Of a DNA stretch of 64,000 nucleotides, positions 18,172 through 26,004 are shown piece by piece. The stretch is from an uncultured Pseudomonadales bacterium (lineage in GTDB: Bacteria; Pseudomonadota; Gammaproteobacteria; Pseudomonadales; Cellvibrionaceae), in NCBI GenBank assembly GCA_947494095.1, contig CANLTI010000009.1, forward strand, positions 1 to 64,000, in the 5' to 3' direction. How positions within the stretch are numbered: position 1 is the first letter of the stretch; each line of letters opens with the position of its first letter. A program made the position numbers and the translations under genes. The notes under the pieces are model-generated. The model saw only the letters and a program-made list of their open reading frames with translations. It was not told the DNA's origin and made no database searches.

Positions 18172-18378
18172 TAAGGGGCGAGGAAAGAATACATGATTCA
18201 ATAATACTTACTTTTTACTTCCTCTGCTCGACATTATGCTCGGGCAACGTCTAATAAGGGGCTCCTCCCGATGCGTTGTTCAAAGCGTTACATGCCTAGG
18301 CCGCGCCCCATCGAGCGCCTTGCCGAGAAAACAGAACCCTACGTCTCATTGGACAAACTATTATTGCCTCGCCCCTAA
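18172..18378 (+). repeat. dispersed repeat family 1, copy B (207 bp)
   Basis: TAAGGGGCGAGGAAA at the left end and CCTCGCCCCTAA at the right give 11-bp perfect terminal inverted repeats (TAGGGGCGAGG type, one step offset). The interior is colinear with copy A, differing by scattered substitutions and small indels, including loss of two bases in the CTCCTGCCCC segment. It lies between the aminotransferase and HD-GYP genes in the same orientation as copy A. Confidence 0.82.
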
Positions 18379-18656
18379 GGTCGGTTATGGGTTGAGCCCC
18401 AGCCAGTGTACGTATGTCATTTTCGGTATTGGCCTAGGCCGCTCGCCATCGTTATTTTAAGCGTTATGGCATAACTTGCTTCAAGCCCAAGATAAACTAC
18501 AGTAAGAGTTATAATAGGCAAATCATTGGGCGCTTATTGCGTTATACATGGAGTGCGCTGAGCAATGCATAACTGAGCAATGCATAACTGAGCAATGCAT
18601 CAGCATGGCCCTTTGATCGAGTGCTGACTTTTGTGTGTATCTAATCTAGGTGCTGA
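18379..18656. other. HD-GYP gene upstream region with 15-bp tandem repeats
   Basis: No gene. It holds three tandem copies of CTGAGCAATGCATAA (18558-18600, the third truncated to 13 bp). Two copies of the palindrome ATGCAT are completed by a third. The repeats lie 57 bp before the HD-GYP start and could influence its expression. Confidence 0.5.
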
Positions 18657-19877
18657 ATGTCTGAAACTACGGTGAAAATTCATGTGTCTGAGCTTAGGGT
18701 AGGGATGTATATCTCTAAGCTTGATCGCGAGTGGCTCGATACGCCTTTTCTTATGCAAGGGTTTTATATCGAGACAACCGATGATGTGAATACCGTTGCC
18801 GAGTATTGTGAGTTTGTATGGGTTGATGTCGCCCGTAAGGCAAAACTCCCATCTGCTGCCTCGCGGGCAGCCTTTGACGGTGGCTCTATCTACCCACCCA
18901 AAGAAGATATTTATGAAGAGCATAGTCGTACCAGTGGTTTCTTTGGTCAGGCGCGGTCATTAACTAAAACGCTACTAGATGACATTATTTTAGGCGGAGC
19001 TATTAATGCAGAGGCCGCAAAAGACACCGTGAATGAGTGCGTGCAGTCTGTTATTCGCCATCCCGATGCTTTGATGTGGATGACGCGCCTACGCACTGAA
19101 AGCGAGTACACAGCAGAGCATTGTTTAAATGTGTGTATTTTAGCGATCGCCTTTGGTCGTCATTTAGGTTTAAGTGAAGAGGCGCTTCAGCAGTTGGGGT
19201 TATGTGGCTTGCTACACGATGTGGGCAAAATGCGAGTGCCGCCACAAGTGCTCAATAAGCCTGCGCGCTTAACACTCAAAGAAATGCGTATGATGATGGC
19301 ACATACTATTCACGGGCGTAACCTCTTGCTGGCAGCCGGTAATATCTACACTGGCGCTATAGATGTCGCGTATAGCCATCATGAGCGTATAGACGGTACT
19401 GGCTATCCCCGTAAATTGCCAGGCGAAAGTATTTCGTTGTATTCGCGGATTATATCGATTGTCGATGCCTATGATGCGATGACCGCTGACCGCTGCTACC
19501 AAAAAGCCAGAACCTCAACCGAAGCGCTCAAAATCATTTACGAAGGTCGCGGAACGCAATTTGATGATGATTTGGCGTTGGCCTTTTTAGAGACGGTTGG
19601 GCTGTATCCGCCTGGCAGTATTGTTGAGCTGATGTCAGGCGCTGTTGGAGTGGTAATTGAGACCAATCAGCAATATAAGCACTTACCGGTTGTATCGGTT
19701 TTGTTAGATGCCGATAAAAAACCGCTAGATAAAGCGTTAGTCTATAGTCTTTCACTCATCGAGACCGATGAGTTAAGTAAGGACTTCCTTGTTCGCCGTG
19801 TACATGCCGACGGCTCCTTTGGTTTATCTTTGAGGGAGTTTCAAGAAAAAGGCTTGTTAAAATATACAGCGTCTTAA
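18657..19877 (+). CDS. DUF3391 / HD-GYP domain cyclic-di-GMP phosphodiesterase
   Basis: A 406-aa protein expected to hydrolyse cyclic di-GMP. The N-terminal DUF3391 domain (about residues 5-130) starts VKIHVSELRVGMYISKLDREWLDTPF. The HD-GYP domain follows (about 145-320): His187-Asp188 in LLHDVGKMRVP, His219 in the HTIHG motif, and HHERIDGTGYP at 241-251 with the GYP signature intact. All metal ligands seen appear conserved, so it should be catalytic. The C-terminal 80 residues resemble the usual tail of this architecture. A pilZ-domain effector gene lies nearby at 22102 but is not in the same operon. Confidence 0.93.
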   Translation: MSETTVKIHVSELRVGMYISKLDREWLDTPFLMQGFYIETTDDVNTVAEYCEFVWVDVARKAKLPSAASRAAFDGGSIYPPKEDIYEEHSRTSGFFGQARSLTKTLLDDIILGGAINAEAAKDTVNECVQSVIRHPDALMWMTRLRTESEYTAEHCLNVCILAIAFGRHLGLSEEALQQLGLCGLLHDVGKMRVPPQVLNKPARLTLKEMRMMMAHTIHGRNLLLAAGNIYTGAIDVAYSHHERIDGTGYPRKLPGESISLYSRIISIVDAYDAMTADRCYQKARTSTEALKIIYEGRGTQFDDDLALAFLETVGLYPPGSIVELMSGAVGVVIETNQQYKHLPVVSVLLDADKKPLDKALVYSLSLIETDELSKDFLVRRVHADGSFGLSLREFQEKGLLKYTAS

Positions 19878-19888
19878 TCGTGTGCTTT

Positions 19889-20108
19889 TTAGGGCCGAAG
19901 CAATAGCCGAAGCAATAATAGTTTGTCCCATCAGGCATGGTGGTTTGTTTTATCGGCAAGGCGCTCGATGGGGCATATACCAGTGTATGTAACGCTTTGA
20001 GCAACGCATCGGGCAGGAGCCCCTTGTTAGACATTGCGCGAGCATAATGTCGAGCAGAGGAAGCGCAAAACAAGAATTATTGCCTAATGTATTTTTCCTC
20101 GCCCCTTA
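19889..20108 (-). repeat. dispersed repeat family 1, copy C (about 220 bp, inverted)
   Basis: Opposite orientation to A and B. Reading the minus strand from 20108, it starts TAAGGGGCGAGGAAA and continues colinearly to GACAAACTATTATTGCTTCG near 19889. At its distal end a 12-bp unit, GCCGAAGCAATA, is duplicated in tandem (19894-19917), which blurs the terminal repeat. It separates the convergent HD-GYP and rluA genes. Confidence 0.8.
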
Positions 20109-20112
20109 CCTG

Positions 20113-20787
20113 TTAAACAGCGGTTAGTGGTATCTGATAAAACTGCGAGGGTTTGATAATATCCAAAGGTTGCGCGGTGATAGGGTGCTCAAAGTGCAGT
20201 TGTGCTGCGTGGAGCATCAGGCGCGGGGCTCTAAGGTGAGAGCCTTGTAGATTGTAGAGTTGATCGCCCAAAATGGGGCATCCTAGTGCCAAGCAGTGTA
20301 CCCTGAGTTGATGTGAGCGCCCGGTAATGGGCGCTAAGCGCACAAGGCTGGCCTGCAAATGTGCCAGCGGGCGTATGACCCGATAGTGAGTGGTCGCAGG
20401 CTTACCGTGCTCAATACACACTTTTTGTTTAGGTCGATTGGGCCAGTCACATATCAGGGGGTGCTCTACCACGCCTTCACAGGTGGCGGGCATACTATGA
20501 ATAACGGCATCATAGGTCTTTTTGACCAATCGTTTTTCGAAGCATTGCCCCATGGCCTTTTGGCTGGCGTGGCTTTTAGCAAAAATCATTAACCCTGATG
20601 TCGACATATCAAGCCTATGTACAACACGACTATTGGCGTTATAGCGCAGCGCTTGTGCAGTAAGGCAAAAAGGCTCTGTCTTGCCTGGTACGCTGAGTAA
20701 GCCCGAGGGTTTGTTTAAGATTAAAAGGTGTTCGTCTTCAAAGACAATATCAATGGGTTGAGCTTGGTGTTCGGTCAGGGGTTGCAT
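20113..20787 (-). CDS. rluA: dual-specificity 23S rRNA/tRNA pseudouridine synthase RluA
   Basis: A 224-aa pseudouridine synthase without an S4 domain, the RluA form that modifies U746 of 23S rRNA and U32 of several tRNAs. The catalytic aspartate is Asp60 in VVHRLDMSTSGLMIFAKS. LNKPSGLLSVPGK, PLICDWPNRPKQKVC, GKPATTHYRV and PITGRSHQLRVHCLALGCPILGDQLY all match RluA of E. coli almost position for position. Its stop codon is only 4 bp from a family 1 repeat. It is divergent from holB. Confidence 0.95.
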   Translation of the reverse strand: MQPLTEHQAQPIDIVFEDEHLLILNKPSGLLSVPGKTEPFCLTAQALRYNANSRVVHRLDMSTSGLMIFAKSHASQKAMGQCFEKRLVKKTYDAVIHSMPATCEGVVEHPLICDWPNRPKQKVCIEHGKPATTHYRVIRPLAHLQASLVRLAPITGRSHQLRVHCLALGCPILGDQLYNLQGSHLRAPRLMLHAAQLHFEHPITAQPLDIIKPSQFYQIPLTAV

Positions 20788-20917
20788 AAAGAATAGTGTG
20801 CGCTTTTTAAAAGGGCCTCAATTATCGCAAGAAATAGGCTTCGCTGGTATGCTGGCGGCCTCATTGGGCTGTAAATGATTGCGGTCTTTGCTTTTATTTT
20901 GGATGTTGTTGCTTATC

Positions 20918-21922
20918 ATGACCGCTCAAGTCTCTTTTGTTCAGCCACCTTACCCTTGGTTCTTTGATTATTGGCAGCAGTTTGTTGAGCAGGTCAACAC
21001 TCAGCGCTTGCCTCATGCGTTGCTGCTAAAAGGTATTGAGGGTATCGGCGCTGAAGCTTTGGCCATGGCAATGGCGCAGTACTTATTATGCCGTGCACCC
21101 GCAGATACGCACTCGTGCGGGCATTGTCGCGGGTGTGAATTACTGGCAGCGGGTACGCATCCTGATTTTGCCCAGTTGGTACCCGAAGAAAAAAGCCATA
21201 TTATCAAGGTTGCCCAAGTGCGAGAGTTGACGGCAAAATTGGCGAATACCGCTCAGCAAGGCGGGCGTAAAGTGGTGCTGGTGGCACCTGCTGAGGTGAT
21301 GAATATTGAAGCTGCGAACGCGATTTTAAAAAATCTCGAAGAGCCTGCCAATGAGACGGTGTTTATTTTGGTTGCTTTTCAGTCGGCGAGAGTGTTGCCG
21401 ACTATTCGCTCAAGAACGTCACAAATTGCTTTAGCTACACCACTATGGGGCGATGCTTTAGCATGGCTTGAAAGCCAGCCAGTGACACGGCCGGCGGCAT
21501 TATTAGAGGCGACGGGTGGGGCACCGGTTAAGGCGTTGGCATGGTTTAATAATAAGCAGTTAGAGGCGCATGATGATATTGCTCAGTGTTTGAGTCGCGG
21601 CCTAAAAGGCGAAATCTCACCCGTTGATGTCGGCAAAAAGCTGGCGAGCTATGATTTGCCGGTAGTGTTTGGCCTGCTTTTGTTGTGGCTGCAGCGCGCG
21701 GTTAAATTGCAGTGCGCACAGCTTAATGATGACTTACCCGTTGTGCAAAATCTCGCAATATTACCCGCTATGCGTTTGTATGCCTTACTCGATACGGTGC
21801 AAGGGCGCATGGCGCAACTGTATGCCGGGAGCAACCCGAATAAGGTACTAGCTACTGAAGAATTAATGCTGATTGTGCAGGGTTTTTTGGCCGAGCAGGC
21901 ACGTATGCAAACTCGGCGATAA
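20918..21922 (+). CDS. holB: DNA polymerase III delta-prime subunit
   Basis: A clamp-loader subunit of 334 aa from ATG 20918. An in-frame TTG at 20879 adds 13 hydrophobic residues not typical of the family. The AAA+ core has LPHALLLKGIEGIGAEALAMAMAQYLLC instead of a full Walker A, as expected for the non-ATPase delta-prime. A four-cysteine zinc module, CRAPADTHSCGHCRGC, is at about residues 53-68. VAPAEVMNIEAANAILKNLEEPANETVFIL and the sensor SARVLPTIRSRTSQ follow. tmk, usually upstream, is missing, but pilZ, tatD and greB follow on the same strand. Confidence 0.94.
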   Translation: MTAQVSFVQPPYPWFFDYWQQFVEQVNTQRLPHALLLKGIEGIGAEALAMAMAQYLLCRAPADTHSCGHCRGCELLAAGTHPDFAQLVPEEKSHIIKVAQVRELTAKLANTAQQGGRKVVLVAPAEVMNIEAANAILKNLEEPANETVFILVAFQSARVLPTIRSRTSQIALATPLWGDALAWLESQPVTRPAALLEATGGAPVKALAWFNNKQLEAHDDIAQCLSRGLKGEISPVDVGKKLASYDLPVVFGLLLLWLQRAVKLQCAQLNDDLPVVQNLAILPAMRLYALLDTVQGRMAQLYAGSNPNKVLATEELMLIVQGFLAEQARMQTRR

Positions 21923-22101
21923 AAATTGTCGCAGTATAGAGCGGCGACTTTTTAGAAAAGATAAAGGGTTTGTATTATGTTAACTTTAGCTTAACCTTTA
22001 TAAGGGCTAGACACTGGCTTGTTAAGGGATTATTGTTCGCCCGTTAGCAAGGGTAGTGAATTGCACTGAGTCCGAGTAGAATTATATAAAGAGGCAAGAG
22101 T

Positions 22102-22452
22102 ATGCAGGGGATTGGCGGAGCTCGTAATGGTATATTATCGTTAACTATTCGTGATAAAGCAGTATTATATGCCGCTTATATGCCGTATTTAAAAAATGGT
22201 GGTTTGTTTATTCCAACCAATAAAGCCTATAGCTTAGGCGATGAAGTGTTTATGTTGCTGAGCTTAATGGACGAACCAGAGAAAATTCCTGTTGCGGGAA
22301 AAGTGGCTTGGATTACACCAAAAGGCGCACAAGGCAATCGTGCCGCAGGTATTGGTGTGCAATTTGAAGGTGATGATGATACGGCTAACCGTAAAATCGA
22401 AACCTACTTGGCTGGTACTTTGGAGTCTGACAGGCCCACTCATACCATGTGA
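22102..22452 (+). CDS. pilZ: type IV pilus PilZ-domain protein
   Basis: A 116-aa protein of the true PilZ type found between holB and tatD in many pseudomonads. It starts GILSLTIRDKAVLYAAYMPYLKNGGLFIPTNKAYSLGDEVFMLLSLMDEPEKIPVAGKVAWITPKGAQG and continues AAGIGVQFEGDD. The arginine-rich RxxxR motif used for cyclic di-GMP binding elsewhere is not visible, as in the canonical PilZ, which acts through protein contacts in type IV pilus biogenesis. The holB-pilZ-tatD order is conserved in the group. A candidate terminator follows at 22482-22508. Confidence 0.92.
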   Translation: MQGIGGARNGILSLTIRDKAVLYAAYMPYLKNGGLFIPTNKAYSLGDEVFMLLSLMDEPEKIPVAGKVAWITPKGAQGNRAAGIGVQFEGDDDTANRKIETYLAGTLESDRPTHTM

Positions 22453-22481
22453 TGCTGATGAGGCATCAAAAACCGTATTTT

Positions 22482-22508
22482 AAAGGGGGTCGCTTGCGGC
22501 CTTTTTTT
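22482..22508 (+). terminator. intrinsic terminator candidate after pilZ
   Basis: AAAGG at 22482 pairs with CCTTT at 22500, around a GC-rich interior (GGGTCGCTTGCGG), followed by a T-run to 22508. It lies 30 bp after the pilZ stop and 86 bp before tatD. Confidence 0.6.
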
Positions 22509-22594
22509 ACATCTTATTGTTATGCCATTACAGGTCTTTTTAATAAAAGATTACGAGGTGTAATATTCGTTAATGACATTTTAAAGAGCATGAT

Positions 22595-23371
22595 ATGATC
22601 ACCGATTCCCACTGCCATTTAGACCGTTTAGATTTAAGCAAAAGCGATAATAGTCTTCAGGTGGCGTTAGATGACGCCGAAGCAAAAGGTGTTAGTCGCT
22701 TTTTGTGTGTCTGCATTAGTGAAGAAAACCGCCAGGCGGTACTTGATATTGCCGCAACGCGGCCAAATGTGTTTGCCTCTGTTGGGGTGCACCCTTGCGA
22801 TGTTACCGATAGTGCAGTGAGTGTTGAGGCGTTAACGCAGTGGTCGCAGGCGCCAAAAGTGGTTGCGCTAGGCGAGTCGGGTTTAGACTATTTTCATAGT
22901 ACCGAGCATGTGGCACAGCAAAAGCAGAGTTTTATCAATCATTTTCAGGTGGGGCAGCAACAAAAATTGCCCGTTATTGTGCATACGCGCAATGCAAAAG
23001 ACGACACATTGGCGATTATACGTGATCATGCTTGTCGAGAAGCCTCGGGCGTATTGCACTGCTTTACCGAGGATTGGGATATGGCTAAGGCGGCCATGGA
23101 TATGAACTTTTATATCTCGATTTCGGGTATTGTCACGTTTAAAAATGCAGAAGATATTCGAGAGGTGGTACGTAAAATGCCGCTAGAGTACCTGTTAGTT
23201 GAGACCGATTCGCCGTACTTGGCGCCAATCCCTTATCGCGGTAAGCCTAATATGCCTGCTTATGTACGTGATGTGGCTCAGTTTGTGGCTGACTTAAAAG
23301 GGCTTAGCTTAGAGGAGCTTGCCGAGATTACGACAAACAATTTTTTACGGTTATTTAATCGCGCGCAATGA
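22595..23371 (+). CDS. ycfH: TatD family metal-dependent hydrolase (YcfH-like)
   Basis: A 258-aa TIM-barrel amidohydrolase of the TatD deoxyribonuclease family. The metal site begins with DSHCHLD (residues 4-10). GESGLDYFH (about 92-100), PVIVHTRNAKDDT (about 126-138), GVLHCFTEDW and ETDSPYLAPIPYRGKPNMP follow in order. These are the complete set of metal ligands. Family members act as 3'-5' exonucleases or D-aminoacyl-tRNA deacylase-like enzymes; which holds here is undetermined. Its stop overlaps the greB start (ATGA). Confidence 0.93.
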   Translation: MITDSHCHLDRLDLSKSDNSLQVALDDAEAKGVSRFLCVCISEENRQAVLDIAATRPNVFASVGVHPCDVTDSAVSVEALTQWSQAPKVVALGESGLDYFHSTEHVAQQKQSFINHFQVGQQQKLPVIVHTRNAKDDTLAIIRDHACREASGVLHCFTEDWDMAKAAMDMNFYISISGIVTFKNAEDIREVVRKMPLEYLLVETDSPYLAPIPYRGKPNMPAYVRDVAQFVADLKGLSLEELAEITTNNFLRLFNRAQ

Positions 23372-23859
23372 CACGTTCGCCTTACATTACGCGCAAAGGC
23401 TACGAAGCTTTAAATACCGAGTTAAAATATTTGTGGAAAGTTGAGCGGCCTCAGGTCACACAGCAAGTTCATGATGCCGCGGCTTTGGGCGATAGAAGCG
23501 AAAATGCTGAATACATTTATGGCAAAAAGCGTTTGCGTGAAATTGATCGGCGCGTGCGTTACTTGGCAAAGCGCCTCGATATACTGTGTGTCGTCGATTA
23601 TTCGGCTGTGCAAGAGGGTCGAGTATTTTTTGGTGCCTATGTTCGGGTAGTGCGCGAAGGTACCCGTGGGCTCGATGAGTATGCGGTATACCGTATTGTT
23701 GGCGGTGACGAAATCGCAGCAAATTCAGTCGCCATCTCTGTTGATTCCCCTATGGCTAAAGCGCTGATTGGCAAGGCGGTTGATGATGAGGTCCGCGTTA
23801 ACACGCCGAGCGGTTGGGTTGAATGGGCTATTGATGCTATTAGGTATGAGCCATTTTAA
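23368..23859 (+). CDS. greB: transcription elongation factor GreB
   Basis: A 163-aa cleavage factor that rescues backtracked RNA polymerase. The N-terminal coiled coil (residues 1-78) carries the acidic tip DAAALGDRSENAEYIYGKKRLREIDRRVRYL, with the Asp and Glu that coordinate Mg in the polymerase active site. The C-terminal FKBP-like domain includes VDDEVRVNTPSGWVEWAIDAIRYEPF. It is the GreB type, since it has the Y-rich IYGKKRLREID signature. The start overlaps the tatD stop, implying translational coupling. Confidence 0.95.
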   Translation: MTRSPYITRKGYEALNTELKYLWKVERPQVTQQVHDAAALGDRSENAEYIYGKKRLREIDRRVRYLAKRLDILCVVDYSAVQEGRVFFGAYVRVVREGTRGLDEYAVYRIVGGDEIAANSVAISVDSPMAKALIGKAVDDEVRVNTPSGWVEWAIDAIRYEPF

Positions 23860-23926
23860 TGTGAACTATTTTAATTCCAGCTATTTTAATGCATTGACAC
23901 GACGTAATCGTTGATTGGGTGCCTCG

Positions 23927-23958
23927 GTTACACAAAAACAAGCTTGTTTTTGTGTAAC
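23927..23958. repeat. 32-bp perfect palindrome abutting family 2 copy E
   Basis: The arms GTTACACAAAAACAAG (23927-23942) and CTTGTTTTTGTGTAAC (23943-23958) are exact reverse complements with no loop, centred on AAGCTT. The right arm supplies the GTAAC of copy E's left terminal repeat. With its A/T runs it could act as a bidirectional terminator after greB, or mark an inserted or joined element end. Confidence 0.75.
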
Positions 23959-24210
23959 TATATTAGTGAAGTTAACAAATCCCTCTTGGCAGGGTGCTGA
24001 TGGGTTGTTTTTTGGGCATTTAAGCGCCTGAGCGTTTATATAGCGACCGCCCCAGCATGGATGCGCGGGGGTAGACTTTGCACCTGCATAAGGATATGCA
24101 AGATTAGACTTTGCAGGAGTACAAAGTCGAGGAGTACAAAGTCGCAGATGGCTTGAGCTGCCCAGAAAATGATTCATTAGCACCCGATTACGGCCCCTCT
24201 GAACAGTTAC
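23954..24210 (+). repeat. dispersed repeat family 2, copy E (257 bp)
   Basis: It has the same length and order of blocks as copy D, from GTAACTA at the left to CTGAACAGTTAC (24199-24210) at the right. The interior lacks the GACAGTG hairpin of copy D but has the hairpin GACTTTG-CAGGAGTA-CAAAGTC, followed by a second GAGGAGTACAAAGTC. CCCCAGCATGGATGCGCGGGG is conserved. The left terminal repeat has diverged beyond its first 7 bp. It sits upstream of the SulP gene. Confidence 0.78.
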
Positions 24211-24301
24211 GTTTTTGTTCAACATTTGAGCTGGTTGCAGGGGTTTGGTACCATGCGCGCCTGCGCCCTTTGGGGTAACCTTTCCTTTTGTTGTGAGCCG
24301 T

Positions 24302-25867
24302 ATGTTTAATCTTATCTATCGCACGCCCTCTAATTTAAAAAACGATGTCCTGTCGGGCGCCACTGTCGCTCTGGCGTTGGTGCCCGAAGCCGTAGCGTTT
24401 GCCTTTGTGGCAGGCCTTGAGCCCATGATTGGCCTGTATGCGGCCTTTATGATGGGCCTAATTACCTCTGTTATTGGTGGGCGTCCAGGTATGATTTCGG
24501 GTGCCACAGGCGCAACTGCTGTTGTGATGGTGGGTTTGGTTGCCTTGCACGGCGTGCAATATTTATTTGCCGCAGTGTTGCTTTCTGGTGTGCTGCAAAT
24601 ACTGGCGGGTATTTTTAAGTTGGGTAAATACATTCGTATTGTCCCACATCCGGTGATGCTGGGCTTTGTGAACGGTTTGGCGATTGTGATCTTTTTGGCG
24701 CAGTTGGGCCAATTTTACATTAAGAGCGATATTGGCGATACGGTGTTAATGGAAGGCAATATGATGGTCACTATGCTGGCTCTTATTGCGTTAACGATGG
24801 CTATCATCCACTTTTTACCTAAATTAACCAAGGCTGTACCGTCCTCATTAGTGGCTATTTTAGTTGTCAGTGTATTAGTGCATGCGCTCGGTTTAGAGGC
24901 GCGAACAGTGATTGATTTTGTACGTGACATGTTGCCTGCTGATCAAGCCGCAACGGCAACACTGGAAGGGACGCTACCGACGTTCGCTATCCCCAATGTG
25001 CCCTTTACCTTAGAAACGCTCAAAATTATTTTGCCCACCGCGCTTATTTTGGCTGCCGTGGGTTTGATTGAGTCGCTGCTAACGTTAACCTTAATTGACG
25101 AAATTACCGGTACCCGCGGTCGCGGTAACCGTGAATGTATTGGTCAGGGTGTGGCGAATGCTACCAATGGCTTTTTTGGCGGTATGGGCGGTTGTGCGAT
25201 GATTGGTCAGAGCATGATTAACATCAACTCTGGCGGCCGAGGCCGTATGTCTGGTGTGACGGCGGCATTGGTGTTGCTGGCCTTTATTCTTTTTGGTGCC
25301 TCTTTGATTGAGATGATTCCGCTGGCAGCATTGGTAGGTGTGATGTTTATGGTTGTCTTGGGAACTTTTGAATGGGCTTCTTTGCGGATATTCCGCAAAA
25401 TACCTTTATCGGACGCTTTTGTGATTGTATTGGTATCGGGCATCACAGTCGTTGCTGATTTGGCTATTGCGGTGATTGTGGGTGTGATTGTGTCGGCGCT
25501 GGTGTTTGCGTGGAAGCATGCTCAGCATATCGAGGCAGAAAAAAGCATCGATGACCAAGGAATGAAAGTTTACCGGTTGCGCGGCCCAGTATTTTTTGGC
25601 TCAGCATCAAATTTTAAAGAGCTCTTTACGCCAGAAGAGGACCCCGAGCATGTAGTGATTGAATTTGCGCGTTCACGTATTAGCGATCACTCGGGTATTG
25701 AAGCATTGGATAATTTAGCCGAAAAATACACGGCGCTCGGTAAAACATTGCATATTCGACACTTGAGCCCGGAGTGCGTGGCGCTGTTGGCAAAAGCAGG
25801 TGATTTATGTGAGGTCAATCAGCTCGAAGATCCTGAGTATCATGTAGCGAGCGATAAACTGGGCTAA
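24302..25867 (+). CDS. SulP family inorganic anion transporter with STAS domain
   Basis: A 521-aa secondary transporter of sulfate, bicarbonate or related anions, counted from ATG 24302 (an in-frame TTG at 24245 is less likely). Around ten to twelve membrane segments form the SulP core: the first contains [25 protein letters not shown], and the [20 protein letters not shown] segment marks Sul[30 protein letters not shown] is also characteristic. A cytosolic STAS domain closes the protein (about residues 415-515). The substrate is undetermined. A strong terminator follows at 25901. Confidence 0.92.
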   Translation: MFNLIYRTPSNLKNDVLSGATVALALVPEAVAFAFVAGLEPMIGLYAAFMMGLITSVIGGRPGMISGATGATAVVMVGLVALHGVQYLFAAVLLSGVLQILAGIFKLGKYIRIVPHPVMLGFVNGLAIVIFLAQLGQFYIKSDIGDTVLMEGNMMVTMLALIALTMAIIHFLPKLTKAVPSSLVAILVVSVLVHALGLEARTVIDFVRDMLPADQAATATLEGTLPTFAIPNVPFTLETLKIILPTALILAAVGLIESLLTLTLIDEITGTRGRGNRECIGQGVANATNGFFGGMGGCAMIGQSMININSGGRGRMSGVTAALVLLAFILFGASLIEMIPLAALVGVMFMVVLGTFEWASLRIFRKIPLSDAFVIVLVSGITVVADLAIAVIVGVIVSALVFAWKHAQHIEAEKSIDDQGMKVYRLRGPVFFGSASNFKELFTPEEDPEHVVIEFARSRISDHSGIEALDNLAEKYTALGKTLHIRHLSPECVALLAKAGDLCEVNQLEDPEYHVASDKLG

Positions 25868-25900
25868 TAATGGCTTAGTGCTTATTAGTAAGAATTAGCA

Positions 25901-25938
25901 AAAAAGCCGGCGCCCCAGTAAGAAGGCGCCGGCTTTTT
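25901..25938. terminator. bidirectional intrinsic terminator between sulP and gshA
   Basis: AAAAAGCCGGCGCC (25901-25914) pairs with GGCGCCGGCTTTTT (25925-25938) over a 10-nt loop; T/A runs lie on both sides. It serves the convergent SulP and gshA genes. Confidence 0.92.
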
Positions 25939-26004
25939 TTTGCCTAATAATAAGTTGTTTAATTGGTTCTATTCAATAATAAGCGTTGTTGGTTAAGGCG
26001 GCTT

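Larger units (their letters stand above)
23860..24301. other. intergenic region occupied by a palindrome and family 2 copy E
   Basis: After greB comes a short run of TATTTTAAT-like repeats (about 23848-23895). Then come a 32-bp perfect palindrome and the 257-bp family 2 copy E. About 90 bp with the SulP gene start follow. No intact gene is supported; the minus-strand frame here is repeat-derived. Confidence 0.6.
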
